A stretch of 64,000 nt of DNA from a virus, in the IMG/VR virus record IMGVR_UViG_3300031251_000003, positions 1-64,000 of that record; one strand, given 5' to 3'. Position 1 is the stretch's first letter; every line of letters begins with the position of its first letter. Both the position numbers and the translations under genes were made by a program. The notes under the pieces were generated by a model, which saw only the letters and a list, made by a program, of their open reading frames with translations, made no database searches and was not told where the DNA came from. Below are positions 17,049 to 24,276 of this stretch, one piece after another.

Positions 17049-17758
17049 GAGAACTAACACCATATGAGAAAGAGAAGTGGTTCGATGAGTACAAACGGTT
17101 TAAGATGGAGTCCTCCGATGGTGCTCCGTGGTTCCTGGGTTATGGGGACGAGCTAGGCGAAGCATTTGACGGTGCGTTGTATTGCACCGATAAAGAATCG
17201 TATGGGCTATCGGAAGAGTTCGTACTAGCGGCCCAGATCGAAGTACTGGATATGTACTATTACCAGATTCATTATTACACAGGCGAGTACGGTGGCTATG
17301 AGACACCCGAGACTCTAGGACTTCCGCCTGTGGATGACTTTATCGCCAAGGCTAAAGAATTGGGATGTGAGGATTTACGTCCTTGGGTTGAGTTCAGTGA
17401 TAACAATCGACGCTTGTGGGATTGGGCGATGGACTGGCGGGGTGAGCAGTGGCAGCGGATCGAGTCGCTGCTCGATGGCGCGAGTCTGATCGCGTCCGAG
17501 CGTCTGCGCCAGATCGAGGTCGAAGATTGGTCATCCGACCACGACGACGAACACAACGACGGTGACCTGTCGCGGGCTGCCGCCTGTTATGCCCTCGAAG
17601 AAGTTGATCGGGACGGCTTCCTTGATCTCGATGACGTGTGGCCCTGGGCGGCGAAGTGGTGGAAGCCGACCCCAGAGGATCGCGTGCGCGAACTAGTGAA
17701 GGCCGGGGCGCTGATCGCTGCCGAGATCGACCGCTTGCAGAGGAATCCCGGTGCCTGA
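17045..17758 (+). CDS. Chimeric hypothetical protein: phage-like N-terminus, GC-rich WPWxxxWWKP C-terminal domain
   Basis: 237 residues, ATGA overlap with member 3. The first half has local GC content (27 of 60 bases at 17161-17220), while the second half is strongly GC-rich (40 of 60 at 17461-17520). The C-terminal ~100 residues match a widespread phage/bacterial hypothetical family marked by IASERLRQIEVEDW, HDDEHNDGDLSRAAACYA, VWPWAAKWWKP and VKAGALIAAEIDRLQR. Function of that family is unknown to me. The composition break near 17410 suggests fusion of an acquired segment to a resident gene. Confidence 0.7.
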   Translation: MRELTPYEKEKWFDEYKRFKMESSDGAPWFLGYGDELGEAFDGALYCTDKESYGLSEEFVLAAQIEVLDMYYYQIHYYTGEYGGYETPETLGLPPVDDFIAKAKELGCEDLRPWVEFSDNNRRLWDWAMDWRGEQWQRIESLLDGASLIASERLRQIEVEDWSSDHDDEHNDGDLSRAAACYALEEVDRDGFLDLDDVWPWAAKWWKPTPEDRVRELVKAGALIAAEIDRLQRNPGA

Positions 17759-18000
17759 CTTCTCCCGCCGAGCAACGCCCGGGGAGTCGCCGCTTATGCT
17801 CAAGTGGACATGCCAGGCGTGCGGCTGGACGACGACGGTGGCCGCACCTGGATTCGCTGGTGACGGCCGCGACCACTTTCCCGACGGTCGAACGCCTTGC
17901 GGGCCTCTGACCGCTCAGCGTGACGTGAGGTATCCGTCGTGACCGGGCTGCCCAAGAATGGCACCCCAGGGCGCGTAGACGGATGGAGAACGCGGCAACG
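17410..18000 (+). other. GC-rich island, probable recent acquisition
   Basis: About 590 bases with markedly higher GC than either flank, covering the 3' half of the gene at 17045, the small zinc-binding ORF at 17751 and the spacer up to the 18016 promoter. No transposase, inverted repeat or target duplication is visible at its edges. Confidence 0.6.
17751..17942 (+). CDS. Small GC-rich zinc-binding protein
   Basis: 63 residues, GTG start with AGAGGAA six bases upstream, overlapping the preceding stop. CQACGW plus a later Cys (DGRTPCGPL) and His suggest a zinc knuckle. High GC and Gly/Arg/Pro-rich composition match the island and differ from the phage background. Confidence 0.5.
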   Translation: MPDFSRRATPGESPLMLKWTCQACGWTTTVAAPGFAGDGRDHFPDGRTPCGPLTAQRDVRYPS

Positions 18001-18015
18001 ATCTCGCAGGATTTG

Positions 18016-18024
18016 TGGTATAAT
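18016..18024 (+). promoter_or_regulatory. Extended -10 promoter, leaderless spacing
   Basis: TGG followed by TATAAT (18019-18024), then six bases and ATG at 18031. The -35 region is poor, but the extended -10 is perfect. Transcription starting 7 bases after the -10 would begin on the A of the start codon; there is no Shine-Dalgarno. Confidence 0.7.
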
Positions 18025-18030
18025 AGTACA

Positions 18031-18762
18031 ATGAAGATAATTGCAACCTCTGATTTCCACGGTACTCTCCCCGAGATCCCTGAGTGTGATCTCCTGTTGA
18101 TCGGTGGAGATGTTTGTCCTGTGTGGGATCATGATCGTCAGTTCCAGGCCGATTGGCTTAGGTCTACATTCACAGAATGGATGCGGAACCAGCCTGCAAG
18201 GATGACGGTATGGATTGGAGGCAACCACGACTTCGTTCTACAGGACTGGCGGAACAATCCACGGAAGATCAAAGAACTTCCAGGGATTTACCTGGATAAC
18301 TCAATGGTTGAGATCCCTACGATCATCGACGGTGAACCCGATTACGGAAGAATGTTGAAGATCTGGGGTTCACCATATTCAAATCAGTTCGGTAATTGGG
18401 CATTTATGAAAAAGGAGCACGATCTTAGCTCTATATGGCGTAAGATCCCTCGTGACATCGATATCCTGATGGTTCACGGCCCGATGCATGGGTTGGGTGA
18501 CTTCGTTGGTGCGATGACGTGGAGTGCCGAGAAGCGTGGATGGGACAACATGGAAACCTCCGGGGTTCATACTGGCTCAACCTCCTTGTACAACCAACTC
18601 AACTATGATGAGTGGCCGAATCTGAAGCTGTTCGTCTCTGGTCATATCCATGGTGCTCACGGTAAGTATCGTCTCAAGGAAATAGACGTGCATAGCGTGG
18701 CCCACCTTGACGATCAGTACAACCCTACGAATCCATTGGTGGAGATTGACTATGCCGTTTAA
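18031..18762 (+). CDS. Calcineurin-like metallophosphoesterase
   Basis: 243 residues, start fixed by the promoter six bases upstream. All metal-ligand motifs are present in order: D8-x-H10 (TSDFHG), GGD27, G-N65-H66-D67, a later His in VHGPMH and the final GHIHG. The family hydrolyses phosphomono- or diesters (nucleotides, nucleic-acid ends or phosphoproteins) with two metal ions; the substrate cannot be told from sequence. Higher GC than its neighbours downstream. Related phage enzymes are often annotated as Icc- or MPE-family proteins. Confidence 0.9.
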   Translation: MKIIATSDFHGTLPEIPECDLLLIGGDVCPVWDHDRQFQADWLRSTFTEWMRNQPARMTVWIGGNHDFVLQDWRNNPRKIKELPGIYLDNSMVEIPTIIDGEPDYGRMLKIWGSPYSNQFGNWAFMKKEHDLSSIWRKIPRDIDILMVHGPMHGLGDFVGAMTWSAEKRGWDNMETSGVHTGSTSLYNQLNYDEWPNLKLFVSGHIHGAHGKYRLKEIDVHSVAHLDDQYNPTNPLVEIDYAV

Positions 18763-18913
18763 AGGTTTATTCATAGGGGCAGCACTGGTCGGTGTATTAT
18801 CCGCTCTAATGGCACTAGCTCTTGGATTCAACGTCTGGTCTTGGCAGTGGTGGCTCATCTGGTTTGTTTCGACCGCGTTTTATGAACTTGGTTACTTCAT
18901 CGACAGGGACTAA
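18752..18913 (+). CDS. Small membrane protein, two transmembrane segments
   Basis: 53 residues from the ATG at 18752, with GGTGGAG eight bases upstream. Two hydrophobic helices: LFIGAALVGVLSALMALALG and WWLIWFVSTAFYELGYF. No charged pore motif. It could be an inner-membrane accessory protein such as a lysis or superinfection-exclusion factor; the sequence does not decide. Confidence 0.6.
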   Translation: MPFKGLFIGAALVGVLSALMALALGFNVWSWQWWLIWFVSTAFYELGYFIDRD

Positions 18914-19137
18914 TGCATTCCATAGAGTGGATCTCACGTCCTGCGTTTCCTTCTGGTAAAAGATCTTGGAAGCAAGATCTTAAAGATGATATCTATGTTG
19001 CGGGGTATAACGACGGTCGTAATGGAATTGATATGAGGCAGGATTATTACAAGTACCCTGTTATTCAAGCTATTTTTGAAATGGGATGGGAAGATGGTTG
19101 TGGTGATCTTGAGCTTTACAGAGATATCGATATGTGA
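18913..19137 (+). CDS. GYxxG / DGxGD family, member 4
   Basis: 74 residues, TAATG junction with the membrane protein. Half-motifs AGYNDGRNG and MGWEDGCGDLE. This is the member closest to the ribosome modulation factor pattern (GYxxGxxG ... GWxxxxxD), although the CPY residues of that family are absent. The 3' end contains the promoter of the next gene. Confidence 0.7.
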   Translation: MHSIEWISRPAFPSGKRSWKQDLKDDIYVAGYNDGRNGIDMRQDYYKYPVIQAIFEMGWEDGCGDLELYRDIDM

Positions 19138-19143
19138 TATAAT
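19115..19143 (+). promoter_or_regulatory. Sigma70-like promoter, leaderless spacing
   Basis: -35 TTTACA (19115-19120), 17-base spacer ending TGA (extended -10), -10 TATAAT (19138-19143), then six bases and GTG at 19150. One of the best promoters in the window, embedded in the end of member 4. Confidence 0.75.
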
Positions 19144-19149
19144 ACATCT

Positions 19150-20022
19150 GTGAGCGACGAAAGGACAGAGATGAGCACCACCGCCGTTTATACCCATGAC
19201 TCCAAGGGTCACCGTGTTGATGTCCATGCCCCGAGCAATATCGTTCCGGGTGACTACGAGTATCGTGGCGTCAAGGTCAACCGCAAGGATCCCGTCAAGG
19301 GTGGCCCTGCTGGTACCTGCCATCATTGTGGCAAGGCCATCGTGTGGGAAGTCCTCTGGCTTCATCGTCCCTCTGGCAATCTCGTCACCTTCGGAGAGAT
19401 TTGCACCCAGATCCTGGGCATGAGTGACAGCCGTATCGAACACGAGATGGTGCTTCTGAAGCGCCGTGCCGAGAACGAGCGGGCTGCTGAGCGGGCCAAG
19501 ATGGAGAAGCAGGAGAAGATTGACGCATTCAAGGCTGAGCAGCCTGAGGTTGTCAAGTTCCTGACTGACCTGGACGCCAACGATAGCTTCTACTTCCTGG
19601 TTGAGATGAAGCGCTCGCTGGATCATTGGGGTGGGCTGACTGAGCGCCAGGTTGCTTCTGTCAAGAAGTGCATGGTTGCTCGTGAGTCCTACAATGCCCG
19701 CAAGATTCAGGAGGCTATCGATCAGAGCATCGCTGGCCCTACTCCTGAGCTTCAGGAGGGTCGCCGGGTAATCGAGGGCGAGGTTGCCTCTCACAAGTGG
19801 CAGGAGAGCATGTACGGCGACACCCACAAGATGCTGGTCAAGCAGGATGACGGCAACAAGGTGTGGGTCACGGTTCCTCGTGAGATCAGTGACTACGTTC
19901 ATGAGAACGATGTCGAGCTTAAGGGTCTTCGCGTCCGCTTCACCGCTACGGTTGAGCGCAGCAAGACCGATGACAACTTCGGATTCGGCTCGCGGCCCAG
20001 CAAGGCATCGGTGGTCGTATGA
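19150..20022 (+). CDS. Zinc-binding, coiled-coil and beta-barrel protein, GC-rich
   Basis: 290 residues from the GTG six bases after the -10; an in-frame ATG at 19171 behind AAAGGAC is the alternative. N-terminal zinc site CHHCGK with a later Cys (EICTQI), a long charged helix in the middle (RRAENERAAERAKMEKQEK), and a C-terminal beta-rich domain (RVIEGEVASHKW, RVRFTATVERS) resembling an OB-like barrel. Could be a nucleic-acid-binding protein. Codon use is GC-rich like the MoxR pair, suggesting high early expression. Confidence 0.7.
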   Translation: MSDERTEMSTTAVYTHDSKGHRVDVHAPSNIVPGDYEYRGVKVNRKDPVKGGPAGTCHHCGKAIVWEVLWLHRPSGNLVTFGEICTQILGMSDSRIEHEMVLLKRRAENERAAERAKMEKQEKIDAFKAEQPEVVKFLTDLDANDSFYFLVEMKRSLDHWGGLTERQVASVKKCMVARESYNARKIQEAIDQSIAGPTPELQEGRRVIEGEVASHKWQESMYGDTHKMLVKQDDGNKVWVTVPREISDYVHENDVELKGLRVRFTATVERSKTDDNFGFGSRPSKASVVV

Positions 20023-20180
20023 GTGATCAAGAACTAGAACGTCTTAGAGCACAGCGCGATTACTATCGCCGCCGTTGGATCATTCATGGACTTCACTATC
20101 GCCTTTCAAGTAATTGGCGAGCAGAGAGAATAGCTAGGCTCAAAGCTAGGCAGAAGGATGATGATGAAACAAGTTCTTAA
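20019..20180 (+). CDS. 53-residue Arg-rich helical protein
   Basis: ATGA overlap with the upstream gene. Peptide is rich in Arg and Tyr (LRAQRDYYRRRW, WRAERIARLKARQK) and ends with an acidic tail. Likely nucleic-acid or phospholipid binding by charge; no family recognised. Confidence 0.6.
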   Translation: MSDQELERLRAQRDYYRRRWIIHGLHYRLSSNWRAERIARLKARQKDDDETSS

Positions 20181-20364
20181 GGGAATATGGGAAGGGTATT
20201 TTGTGACATTTCTCCATCTCTGGCCACTATTCTGTATCCTTCTACTCGTAATCCAGACTCCTGTTCCTATACTTGGTAAGGAGTGGTGGCCGTTATGGTT
20301 TATAAGTCTAGGTCTTAGTATCTTTTGTCTATACGGATATTGGAAAGAGAGGAAGAGTAAATGA
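20158..20364 (+). CDS. Small membrane protein, two transmembrane segments
   Basis: 68 residues. Hydrophobic segments FLHLWPLFCILLLVIQTPV and PLWFISLGLSIFCLYGYW separated by a short Gly/Lys loop, basic C-terminus (KERKSK). Overlaps both neighbours. Similar in design to the protein at 18752; a holin-like or exclusion role is possible but not shown. Confidence 0.6.
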   Translation: MMMKQVLKGIWEGYFVTFLHLWPLFCILLLVIQTPVPILGKEWWPLWFISLGLSIFCLYGYWKERKSK

Positions 20365-20450
20365 AACGTTTCTTGCGATTTCTACTGCGTCGTCCAAAGC
20401 CAGTTCCCTATCCAGAGAAGTTCTGGCCAGATAGCTTCGGGGATCTCTAG
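20361..20450 (+). CDS. 29-residue micro-protein
   Basis: ATGA overlap with the membrane protein and one-base overlap with the next GTG. Peptide MKRFLRFLLRRPKPVPYPEK then an acidic end. Compact start/stop junctions on both sides are the main support. Confidence 0.4.
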   Translation: MKRFLRFLLRRPKPVPYPEKFWPDSFGDL

Positions 20451-20848
20451 TGATCATCTACCAACACAGAATCTACCGGGTTGATCTACAGAACAACCCC
20501 GATGTTCTCTATCTCTTCGGTGATAACCTGGATAGAGTAGGGCTAGGTGGTCAGGCTGGGGAGATGAGAGGCGAACCTAATGCTATCGGAATTGCAACTA
20601 AGATTCATCCTGGAATGAGTGAGGATGACTTCTTCACCGATGATGCGTTCGCATACAACATGAATAGCATCAGGACGGATCTTAAGCCCGTAGGCGAGCA
20701 CATCATTGGTGGCGGGATCGTAGTGATTCCCTCTGATGGACTTGGAACCGGTTTGTCTCAACTACCCGAACGAGCACCACGTACCTATGCGTTCCTGGAA
20801 GAGGCATTGAGGATTCTCAAAGGAGAGCCTAAGACAGATCTTCTATAA
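20450..20848 (+). CDS. Macro-domain-like phage protein (tentative)
   Basis: 132 residues, GTG start. VLYLFGDNLDRVGLGGQAG with GEPNAIGIATK resembles a phage family whose Gly-rich GGQAG loop and N-terminal strand recall macro (ADP-ribose-binding) domains. If so it may bind or hydrolyse ADP-ribose derivatives, a reaction relevant to NAD-based defence. The later loop (GGGIVVIPSDGLGTGLSQL) is compatible. I hold the family call loosely. Confidence 0.5.
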   Translation: MIIYQHRIYRVDLQNNPDVLYLFGDNLDRVGLGGQAGEMRGEPNAIGIATKIHPGMSEDDFFTDDAFAYNMNSIRTDLKPVGEHIIGGGIVVIPSDGLGTGLSQLPERAPRTYAFLEEALRILKGEPKTDLL

Positions 20849-20896
20849 TGAAAATGCGAAAGTATAGACCCACGATGAAGTTAGCTGAACGTTCTT

Positions 20897-21022
20897 GTGT
20901 GGGCAGAAGAAAAGCAATATAGTCTTAGGATTCACAATGGTACCTTACAGATGTACATCAACGATGGTTGGTATTATCTAGCAGGGCCACAAATGAGAGA
21001 GGATTATGATGAGAAGACGTAA
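20897..21022 (+). CDS. 41-residue hypothetical protein
   Basis: GTG start at 20897; peptide begins MWAEEKQYSLRIHNGTLQMY and continues with a Gly/Trp/Tyr segment. Protein-like composition, overlap with the next start by 14 bases, but no good Shine-Dalgarno. A different-frame 24-residue ORF at 20848 is an alternative for part of the interval. Confidence 0.4.
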   Translation: MWAEEKQYSLRIHNGTLQMYINDGWYYLAGPQMREDYDEKT

Positions 21023-21152
21023 GAGACGTTTATCCGACAAACTAAGAACACTAGCGGACAAAGCGTGGGCGCGTGGCAGCAGAGAGGTATCCACAAGCAT
21101 CCACGAGGCCGCGAGAAGGGCTGAGACGGAGAGGGCAAGGTATGAAGGTTAA
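21009..21152 (+). CDS. 47-residue highly basic protein
   Basis: ATG at 21009 with AGAGAGG upstream, 11-base overlap with the next gene. MRRRKRRLSDKLRTLADKAW then an Arg/Glu helix. Probably binds nucleic acid by charge; function unknown. Confidence 0.5.
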   Translation: MRRRKRRLSDKLRTLADKAWARGSREVSTSIHEAARRAETERARYEG

Positions 21153-21474
21153 GACACAGTACGAGTACTCTCACAAGGTTCCGTACGAGTTTGAGAAGTT
21201 CTGTCTAGAGAATGGGATCACTATCAGTGTTAAGACAAGACCCAAGAAGTACGGATTGCCTAGATGGTACGCTTCGTCTGATAACTTGGTTGAGGTTGTA
21301 GGCAATGGTGTTCTCACTAGCGTTCGTGGCGATGGTGACACCAGAGAAGAGGCTATCGACAACTATGTCAAGGCGCTCGCTGGTCAGATTGTTAGGTTCC
21401 TCTTGAATGGATCAGAGAAGAGAGTCCAAACACCCAGAGTGTGGGGAGATAAAGAAGATGAGTGGGAAGACTAA
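21142..21474 (+). CDS. Hypothetical alpha/beta protein
   Basis: 110 residues from the ATG at 21142, preceded by GAGGGCAAGG. Contains a conserved-looking RGDGDTREEAIDNYVKAL segment, as in small phage proteins that have a beta sheet followed by a helix (compare HicB/RNase H-like small folds). No catalytic motif. Confidence 0.55.
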   Translation: MKVKTQYEYSHKVPYEFEKFCLENGITISVKTRPKKYGLPRWYASSDNLVEVVGNGVLTSVRGDGDTREEAIDNYVKALAGQIVRFLLNGSEKRVQTPRVWGDKEDEWED

Positions 21475-21895
21475 TATCCAAGAGATACGAGATTGGATCA
21501 ATTGGGCTTGTGAGGCTGTAGAGACTTATGGCCAAACAGGTGTTGAACCAGTTCTTGAAGCTCTTACCGAAGTTGAGACTCAACTCAGAGAGTATGAACA
21601 CGCTCTCGGTACAAGGTCGCACTTGCTTCCCGATGATATGGTCTGTGAATGTTTTGACCTAACGGGTAGCCGTCAGGTTCGTGTCTACGAGATGTGTACA
21701 AGATGCCAAGCTCTAATGCTATCAGATGATAGCCTAGAACTGCGTACAAGGCTGTCTAACGCCGCCCAAGATTCTTTCCATAAGATGACTCAATCAAAGG
21801 GGAATCAAGAGTATCAGGCCCGCCATTGGGGACGTTACCATGCATTCCATGATGCTATCAGAATGTTGGATGGCAACGAGGTAGAGAATGTCTGA
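21458..21895 (+). CDS. Helical protein with zinc-binding centre
   Basis: 145 residues from the ATG at 21458. The first 55 residues are helical (EIRDWINWACEAVETYG), the middle has CECFDL and CTRCQAL giving a probable zinc knuckle, and the C-terminus is helical with His residues (HWGRYHAFHDAI). Overlaps member 5 by 8 bases. Function unknown. Confidence 0.6.
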   Translation: MSGKTNIQEIRDWINWACEAVETYGQTGVEPVLEALTEVETQLREYEHALGTRSHLLPDDMVCECFDLTGSRQVRVYEMCTRCQALMLSDDSLELRTRLSNAAQDSFHKMTQSKGNQEYQARHWGRYHAFHDAIRMLDGNEVENV

Positions 21896-22229
21896 TAACT
21901 GGCCCATCCAAAGTATAGGTGGAGAGCGCCTGCCTTTGAATGTACCCGAGTACTGGACTCCAGATGGTCTATATCAACAGGGGTATCTTGAGGGCAAGAA
22001 GGGCCGTTTCGCTGGTGCTACAGATCTTCGGGGTGTACCCGAGGAATTCCTCATGGGACTCGAAGATGGTCATGGTGATTGGCTCGCAGAGTTTGATGGA
22101 ACAGTAAATGTAAATGACAATCAATTGCAATCCAAACGTGTAGAGAACTTCATGGCCAAGTGTAATCCTGGTCAGCACAGCTACGATGCTAAAGACACCT
22201 GTACTAAATGCGGCTGGGAGTTTAGATGA
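21888..22229 (+). CDS. GYxxG / DGxGD family, member 5, with C-terminal zinc ribbon
   Basis: 113 residues. Half-motifs QGYLEGKKGR and MGLEDGHGDW, then a linker and a C-terminal CNPGQHSY ... CTKCGWEF finger. It mirrors member 3, where the zinc unit is N-terminal. ATGA overlap with the following gene. Confidence 0.7.
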   Translation: MSDNWPIQSIGGERLPLNVPEYWTPDGLYQQGYLEGKKGRFAGATDLRGVPEEFLMGLEDGHGDWLAEFDGTVNVNDNQLQSKRVENFMAKCNPGQHSYDAKDTCTKCGWEFR

Positions 22230-22471
22230 TCGAGGATTATAGCCGCAGTACAGTTCTATTAGTGGCTGACGCTCTTAGGTTTACCAAGAGGATAACTACC
22301 AAACGTCGGGATATTATGGCCGACATATTGACAGATGTAGTACGTGGCCCGATAACGCTGGAACAGTCTAGACAACATCTCAAGACAATGTTAGAGGCAG
22401 GTTGTAGTATCACTGCTCCATTTGTATGGGATAGATGGCTGGATAACTTTATAAAGGAGGAAGATGGATAA
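22226..22471 (+). CDS. Hypothetical helical protein
   Basis: 81 residues. Helical throughout (TVLLVADALRFTKRI, LEQSRQHLKTMLEAG) with a basic middle. Followed by GGAGGAAGATGG, the ribosome site of the next gene, inside its own 3' end. No family recognised. Confidence 0.55.
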   Translation: MIEDYSRSTVLLVADALRFTKRITTKRRDIMADILTDVVRGPITLEQSRQHLKTMLEAGCSITAPFVWDRWLDNFIKEEDG

Positions 22472-22844
22472 GATACCAGAAATGGCACCACCGGGTTGTA
22501 CGTGTGGATACCCACGGTTCGAGAATGGAAGAGTTCGATTCCACACATTTGAGTGTCAGCTTCGTACTGGTATGAATACAGGTCAAGCTATTGCGTGGGT
22601 ACTAAGAGAGATCGACTTCGCTACTCGTAAGTTTGGGGAATATCGTTCTGTTCACGAAGGTTATGCTATAATTCGTGAAGAACTAGAACATGAATTGTGG
22701 GAACACGTATGTAAGAACACCGGCACTACCGATGCAGCTTTCGAGGAAGCTATTCAGGTAGCTGCCACTGCTCTGAAGTACGTAATCAATCTCAGTGAGG
22801 GTCGGCCTGTACATGCTGGTCGTCCTGTACCTCTAAAGGACTAA
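22464..22844 (+). CDS. MazG-like / all-alpha NTP-PPase-like helical protein (tentative)
   Basis: 126 residues. An N-terminal CTCGYP with a later Cys may bind metal. The rest fits a common phage family: KFGEYRSVHEGYAIIREELE followed by HELWEHV, and EAIQVAATALKYVINL. Those acidic helix pairs resemble all-alpha NTP pyrophosphohydrolases, which would sanitise or degrade nucleotides, but the full metal-binding motif is not certain. Not an obvious dUTPase. Confidence 0.5.
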   Translation: MDKIPEMAPPGCTCGYPRFENGRVRFHTFECQLRTGMNTGQAIAWVLREIDFATRKFGEYRSVHEGYAIIREELEHELWEHVCKNTGTTDAAFEEAIQVAATALKYVINLSEGRPVHAGRPVPLKD

Positions 22845-22847
22845 TCT

Positions 22848-23180
22848 ATGTGGGATGACGAATTCAGAGACATCGTGTACAATTTCATTGTGGCCCTAGA
22901 GAATGGGGAGATGGTTACCCTCGTCCAGGGTTCTGATGATGAAGAGTTCACTTACGGTGCGCTCTGTGTTGCTTTGAATGAACTTCGTCGTCTCAGTATC
23001 GAGAGGCGTAAAACCACGCACTTCTCTACGTATATTGAACGTCAGACTAGTTACTTTAGGTACCAAGCTAATCTAGACAAGTGGCGAGAGTGTAACTGGA
23101 TTTTGTCTTGTGCATTCGGCACTTCGTACGTGGTCAGACACATCGATAACGCGCTCTCTACGGGCGACTATGTTGTATAA
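22848..23180 (+). CDS. Hypothetical protein
   Basis: 110 residues, mixed alpha/beta, starts WDDEFRDIVYNFIVALENG and has a central basic helix (ELRRLSIERRKTTH). Three bases separate it from the upstream stop. No recognised motif. Confidence 0.55.
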   Translation: MWDDEFRDIVYNFIVALENGEMVTLVQGSDDEEFTYGALCVALNELRRLSIERRKTTHFSTYIERQTSYFRYQANLDKWRECNWILSCAFGTSYVVRHIDNALSTGDYVV

Positions 23181-23205
23181 AACTAATAGAATTGGAGACT
23201 AGAGT

Positions 23206-23490
23206 ATGAAGGTGAGGCTTGATCTATTCCCGCAGGTTTTGATCTCCTGGGTAGCAATTGTTTACTTGCTGCTTCAGGATAATATCGGCTGGCTTCTTTG
23301 GATCCTGGTGGCCTTCGTCATCCTTGAGCGCATTCTGGTCAAGCTCATGGTCACGATCCAGCAAATGTACATCCAGGCCATGGCCAAGAAAGCTTACGAA
23401 GAACTAGGTAAGCAGATGAAACAGGAGAAGGAAGTTCCGAATCCTTTTTCTGATACATCACCATTCGAAGATCCCTTTCCCGACGCTTAA
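23206..23490 (+). CDS. Membrane protein with two transmembrane segments and cytoplasmic tail
   Basis: 94 residues. Hydrophobic helices VLISWVAIVYLLLQ and IGWLLWILVAFVILERILV, then a charged amphipathic helix and a Pro/Asp/Phe-rich tail. Size and two-helix topology are compatible with a class II holin, and another membrane protein follows, but no endolysin is adjacent. Preceded by GGAGACTAGAG. Confidence 0.6.
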   Translation: MKVRLDLFPQVLISWVAIVYLLLQDNIGWLLWILVAFVILERILVKLMVTIQQMYIQAMAKKAYEELGKQMKQEKEVPNPFSDTSPFEDPFPDA

Positions 23491-23500
23491 TATATAGACC

Positions 23501-23947
23501 ATGACACTAATCATCATATTGTGGATTGCAGTTTTGGTTGTTCATACAATCCCTAAATATCTTAGCTTCAAAGACTTCCCCCTCGATCACTTTATCGAGC
23601 TACCGAAGTCTACTAAACCAGTCGAGACTAAGAAGACCGTCATCCATCTCTACAGTGGCCCTAATGATGGTGAAGTACACGAGGTACCGTCTGCACCTGA
23701 AGACCTTCCTCACTTCTTCATTACTCCTTACATGCCGAAGGATGAGAATGGGATGCCAGATCCAAGCGAAGAGAATATCGTTCAGGCTGGTGGCATGATC
23801 TATGTCAGACCTAACCTGGCTTATTACCAACAGATCACTGAAGAGGATTACTTCTATGTTCGTGATGTAGATCACACTGAAGTACAGAAGATCCAACTTA
23901 CAGGCGAGCTACCGTCTATGCAGAAGAAAGATAAGGGCGAAGAGTAA
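23501..23947 (+). CDS. Membrane-anchored protein with soluble C-terminal domain
   Basis: 148 residues. One N-terminal transmembrane segment (LIIILWIAVLVVHTI), a short linker, then a soluble beta-rich domain (VIHLYSGPNDGEVHEV) resembling small phage beta-barrel domains seen in other genomes next to HLYxGPxDG motifs. Highly charged end. Possibly works with the preceding membrane protein. Confidence 0.6.
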   Translation: MTLIIILWIAVLVVHTIPKYLSFKDFPLDHFIELPKSTKPVETKKTVIHLYSGPNDGEVHEVPSAPEDLPHFFITPYMPKDENGMPDPSEENIVQAGGMIYVRPNLAYYQQITEEDYFYVRDVDHTEVQKIQLTGELPSMQKKDKGEE

Positions 23948-23967
23948 TACTATCGAAGGGAGTTCTA

Positions 23968-24276
23968 ATGCGCTACAGCTTTGTGGAGTTGGAGTCTGGT
24001 GATCAAGAATATTTCGATGATGCCTACTCAGCATTTAGATTCGCCAAGGATCAAGAGCATAAGAAGAGAAACTCTGTATCATTGGTCGCTGTTGGGAAAG
24101 AGTATGACCCCGACACTATCGATGAATCTGAGTGGATTAACCTAGCAAGCGATATGACTGTCTATAGGGGTCAGATGCTTCGTCATATGATCCGCAGTTT
24201 AGACAACACAGTGGCTTGGCTAAGAACACAAATTGAAGAGCAGAGAAATGCAGCAGAAGAAGCAGGCGATTCATGA
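23968..24276 (+). CDS. Hypothetical alpha/beta protein
   Basis: 102 residues, AAGGGAG ribosome site. N-terminal beta-alpha unit (YFDDAYSAFRFAKDQE) resembling small phage proteins that read as a single-domain fold, then helices. Ends 28 bases inside the giant gene that follows, so the two are coupled. Confidence 0.6.
   Translation: MRYSFVELESGDQEYFDDAYSAFRFAKDQEHKKRNSVSLVAVGKEYDPDTIDESEWINLASDMTVYRGQMLRHMIRSLDNTVAWLRTQIEEQRNAAEEAGDS

Noticed and set aside
17939-18034. 31-residue ORF in the GC-rich spacer before the metallophosphoesterase
   Set aside because: It would run through the 18016 promoter and has no ribosome site; composition is Arg-rich as expected from random GC-rich sequence.
20848-20922. 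24-residue ORF after the macro-like gene
   Set aside because: Start overlaps the upstream stop, but it is very short and competes with a better 41-residue ORF in another frame.
22520-22550. tRNA-like T-arm sequence (GTTCGATTCC)
   Set aside because: It lies inside a well-supported protein gene, and no acceptor or anticodon stem could be built around it. No convincing tRNA was found anywhere in the window.
22667-22672. TATAAT inside the gene at 22464
   Set aside because: Poor -35 region, no gene start at a suitable distance, and the reading frame through it is well supported.
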